Source: CAG-390 sp964579135 (GTDB taxonomy: Bacteria; Bacillota; Clostridia; Oscillospirales; CAG-272). From it: 12,243 nucleotides of DNA. A program made the position numbers and the translations under genes. Where the stretch lies: NCBI GenBank assembly GCA_964579135.1, contig CAZOFD010000035.1, positions 1 through 12,243 of the forward strand, written 5' to 3'. Each line of letters starts with the position of its first letter. The stretch's first letter is position 1. The notes below the pieces were generated by a model. The model had not been told where the DNA came from, did no database searches, and worked only from the letters and a program-made list of their open reading frames with translations. Below are positions 5,662 to 12,092 of this stretch, in pieces.

Positions 5662-6492
5662 ATGAGTTATGCCGACAAAGTTTATATCGAAAACTGTCGC
5701 GATATCCTCGAAAACGGTTTTTACGACACGGATCTTGACGTGCGCCCGCATTGGGACGACGGCACGCCGGCTCACACCGTAAAAAAGTTTTGCATCTGCA
5801 ACAGATACGATCTGCGGCGCGAATTTCCGATAATGACGCTGCGCAAAACGGGCGTACGCAACTGCGTCGACGAGTTGCTTTGGATCTGGCAAAAAAAATC
5901 CAACCGCATATGCGACCTTTCCTCGCACATTTGGGACGCTTGGGCGGGCGAGGACGGCACCATAGGCAAGGCGTACGGCTACCAGCTCGGCGTTAAGCAC
6001 AGCTATCCCGAGGGCGAGATGGATCAGGTCGACCGCGTTATATACGACCTCAAGCACAACCCCGCCTCACGCAGGATAATGACGAATATATACGTGCACT
6101 CCGATCTGCACGAGATGAATCTTTACCCCTGCGCGTATTCGATGACTTTCAACGTTACGGGCAAATACCTCAACGGCATATTGAATCAGCGCTCGCAGGA
6201 TATGCTCACGGCAAACAACTGGAACGTCGTGCAATACGCTGTTCTCCTCTCGATGCTTGCGCAGGTCTCCGGGCTCGAAGCGGGTGAATTCGTTCACGTT
6301 ATAGCGGACGCGCATATATACGACAGGCACATTCCCCTTGTTAAGGAGATGCTCGAGCGCCCGCAATTCGACGCGCCTCGCTTCCGTCTCAACCCCGAGA
6401 TCGACGATTTTTACGCCTTTACTCCGGACGACGTTGTCTTCGAAGATTACAAAGCCAACCCCACGGGATTTAAAATCCCCGTGGCGATATAA
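5662..6492 (+). CDS. thyA: Thymidylate synthase (ThyA type)
   Basis: Converts dUMP to dTMP using 5,10-methylenetetrahydrofolate, releasing dihydrofolate. The 276 residues align end to end with the ThyA family: the ELLW helix with Glu71, the YGYQ loop (105-108), catalytic Cys157 in NLYPCAYSM, QRSQD (176-180) with phosphate-binding Arg177, Asn188, the HIY pair His218/Tyr220, and the C-terminal KIPVAI. The residue after the catalytic Cys is Ala where E. coli has His. All other key residues are kept, so the enzyme is expected to be active. I recall this LYPCAY-type context from other clostridial ThyA proteins. The Shine-Dalgarno GGAGGG lies 8 nt upstream of the ATG. It sits between the Dabb gene and folA, and the DHF it makes is the substrate of the next enzyme. 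Confidence 0.97.
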   Translation: MSYADKVYIENCRDILENGFYDTDLDVRPHWDDGTPAHTVKKFCICNRYDLRREFPIMTLRKTGVRNCVDELLWIWQKKSNRICDLSSHIWDAWAGEDGTIGKAYGYQLGVKHSYPEGEMDQVDRVIYDLKHNPASRRIMTNIYVHSDLHEMNLYPCAYSMTFNVTGKYLNGILNQRSQDMLTANNWNVVQYAVLLSMLAQVSGLEAGEFVHVIADAHIYDRHIPLVKEMLERPQFDAPRFRLNPEIDDFYAFTPDDVVFEDYKANPTGFKIPVAI

Positions 6493-6501
6493 GGAGCGTT
6501 T

Positions 6502-7017
6502 ATGGACCTGATAGTTGCCGCAGACAAAAATTGCGCCGTCGGAGCGAACGGAAAGCTACTCTTTTCCATACCCGAAGATATGAAATATTTTCGCCGTATG
6601 ACAACGGGCAAGGTCGTCGTTATGGGGCGAAAGACCCTTGAATCATTCCCCGGCGGCAAACCCTTGCCCAACAGGACGAACATCGTCCTTTCCTCGTCGC
6701 GCGATCTGCACCCCGAGGGCGCAACGGTCGTACGTTCGCTCGACGAGCTTTTTCGCGAGATAGCGAAATATCCGCCGAGCGAAGTTATGCTCATCGGCGG
6801 CGGAAGCCTTTACGGTGCGCTTTACCCCGCGTGCCGGCGCGCTTACGTTACGTGGGTGGACGCGGAAGCGGAGGGTGCCGACACGTTTATCCCCGATTTT
6901 CGCACGCTCGAGGGGTGGTCGCTCGAATCGGAAAGCGAGCCGGTCGAGACCAACGGATACGTCGTTCGTTTTGCCGTTTACGTCAACGCCTCGCCCCAAA
7001 CGCACGTCGCGAATTAA
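6502..7017 (+). CDS. folA: Dihydrofolate reductase
   Basis: Reduces dihydrofolate to tetrahydrofolate with NADPH, recycling the product of ThyA. The 171 residues show the standard order: the N-terminal strand LIVAADKNCAVGANGKLL, the substrate carboxylate Asp26 in IPEDMKYF, the NADPH-binding MGRKT (41-45), Arg57 in LPNR for the folate tail, LIGGG (97-101), Thr117, and DAEAEGADTFIPDF (120-133). Phe21 stands where E. coli has Trp22, as in other clostridial DHFRs I recall. AAGGAG (6491-6496) overlaps the thyA stop and lies 5 nt before the ATG, so thyA and folA are tightly linked, with 9 nt between stop and start. A strong terminator 45 nt downstream ends the operon. Confidence 0.96.
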   Translation: MDLIVAADKNCAVGANGKLLFSIPEDMKYFRRMTTGKVVVMGRKTLESFPGGKPLPNRTNIVLSSSRDLHPEGATVVRSLDELFREIAKYPPSEVMLIGGGSLYGALYPACRRAYVTWVDAEAEGADTFIPDFRTLEGWSLESESEPVETNGYVVRFAVYVNASPQTHVAN

Positions 7018-7061
7018 CGCGCGGCAATAAATATTCGGAAAACGAAAAATCACGATCTTTC

Positions 7062-7092
7062 GGTGCCCGAACTTCTCGGGCACCTCTTTTTT
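7062..7092 (+). terminator. Intrinsic terminator of the Dabb-thyA-folA operon
   Basis: A perfect 9-bp stem GGTGCCCGA (7062-7070) with TCGGGCACC (7076-7084), loop ACTTC, is followed by TCTTTTTT (7085-7092). It lies 45 nt after the folA stop. Confidence 0.92.
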
Positions 7093-7132
7093 GCTTTTTC
7101 GTGCGCTTTTGCGTCACGGCGGATTTACCGCG

Positions 7133-7232
7133 NNNNNNNNNNNNNNNNNNNNNNNNNNNNNNNNNNNNNNNNNNNNNNNNNNNNNNNNNNNNNNNNNNNN
7201 NNNNNNNNNNNNNNNNNNNNNNNNNNNNNNNN
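7133..7232. other. Scaffold gap of 100 N; flanks hold no recognisable gene
   Basis: The run of N is exactly 100 long, the usual placeholder for a gap of unknown size. From the folA terminator (7092) to the promoter at 7341 I see no gene. The 40 bases on the left have no recognisable feature. The 108 bases on the right hold two short open frames entering from the gap (to 7344 and 7363) that match nothing I know. A small GC hairpin near 7278-7292 is followed on the minus strand by a T-run. Missing sequence could include a gene or repeat. Confidence 0.9.
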
Positions 7233-7340
7233 GCGACGCGCGGAGCGGGCTGACGCGGTGTTTTTCCGTTCGAAAAAGCGCCGCCTGCGGCATAACGGCG
7301 TCTTATTTTGCTGCCGACGCGCCTTTTTGCCTCTCGGCAC

Positions 7341-7369
7341 TTGAAAAGAACGAAAAAAAGTGATATAAT
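7341..7369 (+). promoter_or_regulatory. Strong sigma-A promoter of the fusion gene
   Basis: TTGAAA (7341-7346), a 17-nt spacer and a perfect TATAAT (7364-7369). The predicted start near 7376 leaves a leader of about 100 nt before the ATG at 7477, in which a short ORF and a hairpin are seen. Confidence 0.85.
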
Positions 7370-7426
7370 GACTTGATCATCCACGCGGCGGCGACAAACG
7401 CCTGCCCGCACGGCAAAAAACGGTCA

Positions 7427-7480
7427 ATGATGTTGAAAGGAATCGGGTGCGGCAAGTGCCGTAAACTTTTAAAATTATGA
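7427..7480 (+). CDS. Possible 17-residue leader peptide overlapping the fusion gene start
   Basis: ATG at 7427 opens a frame encoding MMLKGIGCGKCRKLLKL and stopping at TGA 7478-7480, so stop and downstream start overlap as ATGA. This is the classic arrangement for translational coupling. The fusion gene has no Shine-Dalgarno at proper spacing, and a stop codon at 7462-7464 blocks any extension of its frame, which makes coupling attractive. Against it, the short ORF also lacks a clear Shine-Dalgarno: GAAAGGA (7435-7441) lies inside it. The CGKC motif recalls small thioredoxin-like proteins, but the frame is far too short to be one. Confidence 0.25.
   Translation: MMLKGIGCGKCRKLLKL
7448..7463 (+). 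promoter_or_regulatory. Hairpin in the fusion-gene leader between GAAAGGA and ATG
   Basis: TGCGGC (7448-7453) pairs with GCCGTA (7458-7463), one G-U pair, around a 4-nt loop. It lies between the only purine-rich site, GAAAGGA (7435-7441), and the ATG at 7477. Folding still leaves about 19 nt of spacing, so it does not fully restore a normal ribosome-binding site, unlike the similar layout at tyrS. Confidence 0.35.
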
Positions 7481-10158
7481 CAGTCTTCGAAAAAATTCGA
7501 GAACGCAGTCGTATGATAGATTTTCTCGTAAAATGGCAAAACTCGCTCGGCTATCCTCTCGTTTTCGCGCTGTTGTGCGCGTTGTCCGCGGTCAACGGAA
7601 TGGATATATACGTCCCGATAATGCGCGTAATGTGCGTTTGCGTCGTATTCTCCGCGTTTTTCGCCGACGATCCGAAAGTTTTTTTCCCTCCGCTTATAAG
7701 CGCGTACTATTCGCTCGGATGCGATTATTCCGCGCCGCCCGTCGGCAGCGAGACCGACGTATTCGACAGTTTTCACCCGCACGGTCTGCAACAGACGATA
7801 ATAATCTTCGCCGTTATGGCGGCAGTCGTTCTTATCAGATTTATCGCCGACGGAACGCTTGCGCGCGCTTTTGCGAAACGCGGCATCGCGTTTCGCGGAC
7901 TCGTCTTACTTTCCGTCGCGCTCGTGCTGAACGGCGCACTCGCCGAACCGTATAACGTAAAAGACCTTGCTTTCGGCATCTTCTCCGCTTTCGGTCTCAT
8001 CTTTTTCTACGTTTTGGGACTTGCCGTGGCGGACAGATCGCACACACCCGTAAAATACGCCTGTTTTACCGTTTTTTGCACCTCTTGGGCGGTCGTGTTC
8101 GAGCTTGCCGCAAGAGTCTTAGGCACGTACTCCGCCGGCAAACTCTTTATTTTCGGCTCCGCGGGGCAACTTATCGGCATCGACCGTGACGTACTTACCC
8201 TCTCTTGGGGGCTTGTGACCATAATCAGCGCCGTTATTGTCCTCGGTATACCGGCGGCAATGTACCTCGCGCGAAGCGAAAAATGCCCCGCACTGTACTA
8301 CTTTTCCGCGGTCGCGTTCTATTGCGCGGCGATCGCCGTCGATTCGCGCGGCGCGATACTCATCGGCGGTATCGCACTTCTTATCTGCATTGTCGTTTGT
8401 TGCATCGGCGGAAAAAACAAAACTCGCTGCCGTATCCTTACCGCCGTGCTTGCGGTGCTGATCGCGCTCGCAGCCGCGGTAACCGTATATACTTTCGGCT
8501 CTCCCGCGAATTTTATAAACCGGGCGCTGCAATTCTTGCGCTTTGGCGACGATATGAGCAGCAGCGGCAGATTTATCCTTTGGCAAAACGGTATCGAGGA
8601 CTTTTTGTCGCAGCCGATATTCGGCGTCGGATTTTCAAACGGCGCGTACGAAAACTCGTCCATCCCCATTCGTTACGACAACATATACAGTTATATGTAC
8701 CACAACGTCTTTATCCAGTTTCTTGCCGCCGCGGGGATCGTCGGGCTTATCCTTTTCATCTATCATCTGAAAGATCTGCTCGAGCTCTTCGTCCGTCGCA
8801 GAAACGGTCAAAAGACCCTTGTCCTTATGGTCCCGATAATGATCGTTGCGTTGTCTTTTTTCGACAACTTCTTCTTCTACCTTAACTTTCAGATCTTTTA
8901 CGGGCTGTTTTTGGCTTTCGCCGAGATAGAGCTTGAGCAGGCGAGAAAGAACCGCCTCTCCGAGCTAAAGCCCCTCTGCGTCGGCAAAAAGCCGCGAGTC
9001 GTATTCACTTACGTCGAAGCGGGAAAGGGGCACATAGTGCCCACCCGCGCGGTAAGCAACGCTTTTCGCGCAAAATACGGCGACAAAGCGGAGGTCGTGG
9101 ATTCGGCTTTTTATACCGAGACCGGCAGCGCATCGCTTGAATCTCTCGAGATCCTGTTTTCCAAAACGGTAAAAATACAAAACCGCACCCGTATTATGAG
9201 CGTCCTTTGCAAAATCGGCAACTCTTTCTTCGGCGACGCGTGCGCGACGAATTGGCTTATGCTCGCTTCGCCGCAGGGGCTGTGCTCGCGAAAAGAGGCG
9301 CTGCGCCACCTGCGCGAACTCGATGCGGATATCATATTCACCGCGCATTGGGCTACCGCTTGCTATGCCAACGCCGTCGACGCCCCGCGCCCGTACACCG
9401 TTTGTCTGTGCCCCGACACGTATTCCAACGGGATGTTCAATATAGACGTCAACGACTTTCTTATGCCGACGCGAGAGGGTGCCGCCGCCCTCTCCTCTCG
9501 CAGGATGTACGCTGGCGGCAACGTCTCATACGTACCGTTCCCTATCCGCGAAGAAGCGTTTGCATTGCGCGGCAAGCGAGACGAGTTGCGACGCAAGCTC
9601 GGGATAGCGGACGACGAATTCGCCGTAACTCTGAGCGACGGCGGTTACGGAATGGCGAATCTCGAGGCGACAGTACGGCATCTTGCCGACGCCGACGAAA
9701 AGCTCGTGCTTTTTGCCCTTTGCGGAACAAACGAAAAGCTCCCCGCGAAACTCGCGGCAATAAAGAGTGCGCCGAACGTTCGCATAGTAGCCGTGCCCTT
9801 TACCGACAGAATCCTCGAATATATCGCCGCATCCGACCTTTTTTGCGGCAAAAGCGGTGCAAACTCTATGGCAGAGCCCGCGTTTTTCGGCGTTCCGATA
9901 ATGGTTACGAAATGCATAACGTATATCGAACGCGGCATCAAAAACTACTATGTCAAAACGGTCGGCGGAGCGATGTACGTCCCCTCCGCACGGCGCGCGG
10001 CAAAGACTATCCGCCGCCTTGCCGCCGACCCCGCGCTTACCGCAAGATATCGTGCCAACCTCGACAAGATCTCGGGCAACTACGGTGCGGAAGCGATAGC
10101 GGACCTTATATTCGAAAGGCTCTCTTCTCTCCCCGTCGAGGGCGGAGATACCGAATAA
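7477..10158 (+). CDS. Fusion: O-antigen-ligase/polymerase-like membrane domain + GT28/MGDG-synthase-like glycosyltransferase (893 aa)
   Basis: One continuous frame. Residues 25 to 485 are a polytopic membrane domain with about 11-13 hydrophobic segments and hallmarks of the O-antigen ligase/Wzy family: DSRGA (289-293), SSGRFILWQNG (362-372), a loop with PIFGVGFSNG (380-389), then YHNVFIQFLAAAGIVGLILF (408-427). After a charged linker (486-505), residues 506 to 885 form a GT-B glycosyltransferase like MGDG synthase, UgtP and MurG: GKGHIVPTRAV (516-526), FTAHWATACYAN (621-632), LSDGGYGM (719-726) and the donor-site region GKSGANSMAEPAFFGVP (791-807). Known single-domain relatives respectively join glycans to acceptors outside the membrane, and add sugars from nucleotide donors to lipids inside. 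Coupled glycolipid and surface-glycan assembly is therefore inferred. Substrate is unknown. The gene is monocistronic between a strong promoter and a strong terminator. The ATG at 7477 is the only ATG between the in-frame stop at 7462 and Met13. Confidence 0.85.
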   Translation: MTVFEKIRERSRMIDFLVKWQNSLGYPLVFALLCALSAVNGMDIYVPIMRVMCVCVVFSAFFADDPKVFFPPLISAYYSLGCDYSAPPVGSETDVFDSFHPHGLQQTIIIFAVMAAVVLIRFIADGTLARAFAKRGIAFRGLVLLSVALVLNGALAEPYNVKDLAFGIFSAFGLIFFYVLGLAVADRSHTPVKYACFTVFCTSWAVVFELAARVLGTYSAGKLFIFGSAGQLIGIDRDVLTLSWGLVTIISAVIVLGIPAAMYLARSEKCPALYYFSAVAFYCAAIAVDSRGAILIGGIALLICIVVCCIGGKNKTRCRILTAVLAVLIALAAAVTVYTFGSPANFINRALQFLRFGDDMSSSGRFILWQNGIEDFLSQPIFGVGFSNGAYENSSIPIRYDNIYSYMYHNVFIQFLAAAGIVGLILFIYHLKDLLELFVRRRNGQKTLVLMVPIMIVALSFFDNFFFYLNFQIFYGLFLAFAEIELEQARKNRLSELKPLCVGKKPRVVFTYVEAGKGHIVPTRAVSNAFRAKYGDKAEVVDSAFYTETGSASLESLEILFSKTVKIQNRTRIMSVLCKIGNSFFGDACATNWLMLASPQGLCSRKEALRHLRELDADIIFTAHWATACYANAVDAPRPYTVCLCPDTYSNGMFNIDVNDFLMPTREGAAALSSRRMYAGGNVSYVPFPIREEAFALRGKRDELRRKLGIADDEFAVTLSDGGYGMANLEATVRHLADADEKLVLFALCGTNEKLPAKLAAIKSAPNVRIVAVPFTDRILEYIAASDLFCGKSGANSMAEPAFFGVPIMVTKCITYIERGIKNYYVKTVGGAMYVPSARRAAKTIRRLAADPALTARYRANLDKISGNYGAEAIADLIFERLSSLPVEGGDTE

Positions 10159-10162
10159 ACAC

Positions 10163-10197
10163 ACGCCGCGTGCGATCGCACGCGGCGTATGCTTTTT
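10163..10197 (+). terminator. Intrinsic terminator of the fusion gene
   Basis: A perfect 11-bp stem ACGCCGCGTGC (10163-10173) with GCACGCGGCGT (10178-10188) and loop GATC, followed by ATGC and five T (10193-10197). It begins 4 nt after the stop. The T-run is short but the stem is very strong. Confidence 0.8.
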
Positions 10198-10269
10198 ATA
10201 GGCACGCAAAACGAGCATTGTCGGCGAAAAACAAAAAGCGGCGGCGAAAGAATAAACTTTCCGTCGGCG

Positions 10270-10298
10270 TTGATTTTTTCCGCGTTTTGTGGTATACT
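10270..10298 (+). promoter_or_regulatory. Sigma-A promoter of the PHP-domain gene
   Basis: TTGATT (10270-10275), a 17-nt spacer and TATACT (10293-10298). The start near 10305 gives a short leader of about 28 nt to the ATG at 10333. Its position supports that ATG over an upstream in-frame ATG at 10189, which lies inside the preceding terminator. Confidence 0.75.
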
Positions 10299-10332
10299 TA
10301 TTGCGATACGAAAAACGAATTCCGAGGCTATT

Positions 10333-11004
10333 ATGTACAGATACGAAACACACTTGCACACCTCTCCCGTAAGCCATTGCGCACGCTTTACGGTAAGGCA
10401 AAACCTTGAGTATTACAAGTCGCTCGGCTACGACGGAGTGTTTATAACCAACCACTTTCTCGACGGCAATATAGGCATCGACAAAAGCAAACCTTTCAAA
10501 GAAAAGCTCGACTTTTACTTTTCCGACGTCGACGAGGCGAAAGCCCTCTCGGGCGAGATCGGCATAAAAGTATTTTGCGGGATCGAAATGTCGCATCACG
10601 GCACCGACTTTCTCGTTTACGGTGTCGACCGCGATTGGCTCTACGCTCACCCCGAACTTTTGGGAATGAAAAAGAGCGAATCCCTGCCCTTGCTTGCCGA
10701 GACCGGCGCTTTGGTCATACAAGCCCACCCGTTTCGCGAGGCAAAGTATATCGACCACATCCGCCTTTATCCGAGATACGTTTACGGTGCGGAAATAGTG
10801 AACACGAGCTGCCCCGAATCCGAAAACGAAATGGCGCGACTTTACGCCGAGCGATACGGTCTGGCGCCCTTTGCGGGCTCCGACAATCATCACGCCGCCG
10901 AAAGATCGAACCTCGCGGGGCTCGAATTTACCACGCCGCTCGAAAGCGAGGAGGATTTCGTTTCGCGCTTCAAACGCGGAGATTACGGTATATTTCGTCT
11001 TTGA
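10333..11004 (+). CDS. PHP-domain metal-dependent phosphoesterase, 223 aa
   Basis: Stand-alone PHP domain (polymerase and histidinol phosphatase superfamily), cytoplasmic and expected to bind a divalent metal cluster. Metal ligand candidates in order are His7 and His9 in ETHLHT, His41 in ITNHF, Glu85 in GIEMS, His132 in QAHPFR, and Asp184 and His186 in GSDNHH. Motif II reads TNH instead of the more common TDH. The substrate is unknown: histidinol phosphate, nucleotides and other phosphoesters are all seen in the superfamily. No his genes are nearby. The ATG at 10333 has GAGG (10324-10327) 5 nt upstream and follows a good promoter, whereas an in-frame ATG at 10189 lies in the previous terminator and is rejected. 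The gene is monocistronic and convergent with the GGGtGRT gene across a shared terminator. Confidence 0.9.
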   Translation: MYRYETHLHTSPVSHCARFTVRQNLEYYKSLGYDGVFITNHFLDGNIGIDKSKPFKEKLDFYFSDVDEAKALSGEIGIKVFCGIEMSHHGTDFLVYGVDRDWLYAHPELLGMKKSESLPLLAETGALVIQAHPFREAKYIDHIRLYPRYVYGAEIVNTSCPESENEMARLYAERYGLAPFAGSDNHHAAERSNLAGLEFTTPLESEEDFVSRFKRGDYGIFRL

Positions 11005-11018
11005 ATATCTCGATATAT

Positions 11019-11069
11019 AAAAACGTCCCGTATCCATGCCGAATATCGGCGGGATACGGGACGTTTTTT
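11019..11069. terminator. Bidirectional intrinsic terminator between the PHP and GGGtGRT genes
   Basis: A 17-nt arm (11019-11035, starting AAAAACGTCCCG) pairs perfectly with 11052-11068 (ending GGGACGTTTTT). The loop holds a second stem GCCG (11038-11041) with CGGC (11047-11050). The A-run on one side and T-run on the other make it act on both strands, ending the PHP gene rightward and the GGGtGRT operon leftward. The PHP stop is 14 nt away and the GGGtGRT stop 9 nt away. Confidence 0.93.
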
Positions 11070-11078
11070 ATGGGGCGA

Positions 11079-12077
11079 TTATTTCATCGCTTCCTCAACG
11101 GCAACGGCAACCGCAACGGTCGCACCGACCATCGGGTTGTTGCCCATTCCGATAAGACCCATCATCTCAACGTGCGCGGGAACGGAGGAGGAACCTGCGA
11201 ACTGCGCGTCGGAGTGCATTCTGCCCATCGTGTCGGTCATACCGTAGCTGGAAGGACCTGCGCCCATATTATCGGGGTGCAAAGTACGACCGGTTCCGCC
11301 ACCCGAAGCAACGGAGAAATACTTAACGCCGTTCTCAACGCACCACTTCTTGTACGTGCCGGCAACGGGGTGCTGGAATCTCGTGGGGTTGGTGGAGTTA
11401 CCGGTGATGGAAACGCCGACGTTCTCGAGCTTCATAATCGCAACGCCCTCGGGCACGTTGTCCGAGCCGTAGCAGCGAACAGCCGCACGCGCACCCTTGG
11501 AGAAAGGAATCTCCTCGGTGACCTTAACGGTCTCGGTGTAAGGATCGAACTCGGTACGGCAATAAGTAAAGCCGTTGATCCTTGCTATGATGTAAGCCGC
11601 ATCTTTGCCCAAACCGTTGAGGATAACTCTGAGGGGTTTGGTGCGAACTTTGTTTGCATTGAGCGCGATCTTGATAGCGCCCTCGGCAGCCGCGAACGAC
11701 TCGTGACCCGCGAGGAAGCAGAAGCACTCCGTCTCGTCGGAAAGGAGCATCTTTCCGAGGTTGCCGTGACCGAGACCTACCTTGCGGTTTTCCGCAACGG
11801 AGCCGGGAATGCAAAACGCCTGCAGACCGATACCGATATCCGCTGCCGCGTCAGCCGCTTTTTTGTCGCCTTTCTTTATTGCGATAGCCGCGCCGACGGT
11901 ATATGCCCACTTAGCGTTTTCAAAGCATATAGGCTGCGTTTCGCCGACGATGGTATAGGGGTCGATACCCTTTTCGTCGCAGATAGCCTTGCACTCGTCG
12001 ATGGAGGAGATCCCGTATTCGTTGAGCGCGGCGAGGATCTTCGCCTCGCGTCTTTCGTAACCTTCAAATGTAGCCAT
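11079..12077 (-). CDS. GGGtGRT family protein, function unknown
   Basis: Member of the GGGtGRT family, named for its conserved motif, seen here as SGGGTGRTLHPDN at 258-270. The 332-residue length looks complete. Other conserved-looking stretches are GETQPICFENAKWAYT (45-60), FCIPGSVAENRKVGLGHGNLGKML (split around 88-111), FLAGHESFAAAEGAIKIALNA (121-141), GNSTNPTRFQHPVAGTYKKW (227-245) and GPSSYGMTDTMGRMHSDAQFAGSSSVPAH near 274-302. It contains several His and Cys and no transmembrane segment or signal peptide. Biochemical function is not established to my knowledge. The Shine-Dalgarno AGGAG (12088-12084) lies 6 nt before the ATG. It follows the Fe-S scaffold gene by 15 nt, a pairing I recall as recurrent in Clostridia, which suggests a role linked to Fe-S metabolism. 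Confidence 0.93.
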   Translation of the reverse strand: MATFEGYERREAKILAALNEYGISSIDECKAICDEKGIDPYTIVGETQPICFENAKWAYTVGAAIAIKKGDKKAADAAADIGIGLQAFCIPGSVAENRKVGLGHGNLGKMLLSDETECFCFLAGHESFAAAEGAIKIALNANKVRTKPLRVILNGLGKDAAYIIARINGFTYCRTEFDPYTETVKVTEEIPFSKGARAAVRCYGSDNVPEGVAIMKLENVGVSITGNSTNPTRFQHPVAGTYKKWCVENGVKYFSVASGGGTGRTLHPDNMGAGPSSYGMTDTMGRMHSDAQFAGSSSVPAHVEMMGLIGMGNNPMVGATVAVAVAVEEAMK

Positions 12078-12092
12078 TTCTAACTCCTCTCG

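Noticed and set aside
5662..6492. ThyA as a pseudo-enzyme because His after the catalytic Cys is missing
   Set aside because: Cys157, Arg177, Asp180, Asn188, His218 and Tyr220 are all present, and the same context occurs in clostridial enzymes I recall.
7233..7363. Partial gene entering from the gap on the plus strand (frames ending at 7344 and 7363)
   Set aside because: Both are short, Arg/Ala-rich and match no family, and the fusion promoter overlaps their ends.
10189..10332. In-frame ATG at 10189 as a longer start for the PHP protein
   Set aside because: It falls in the fusion gene's terminator and precedes the PHP promoter at 10270-10298. The added 48 residues have no family match, and ETHLHT should be near the N-terminus.
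9526..11037. 503-codon open frame on the minus strand across the glycosyltransferase end and the PHP gene
   Set aside because: It runs antisense through two well-supported genes, two terminators and a promoter, and its protein has no recognisable domain. It is an artefact of codon bias.
10575..12083. 502-codon open frame on the plus strand across the PHP and GGGtGRT genes
   Set aside because: It crosses the bidirectional terminator and is antisense to the certain GGGtGRT gene, with no recognisable product.
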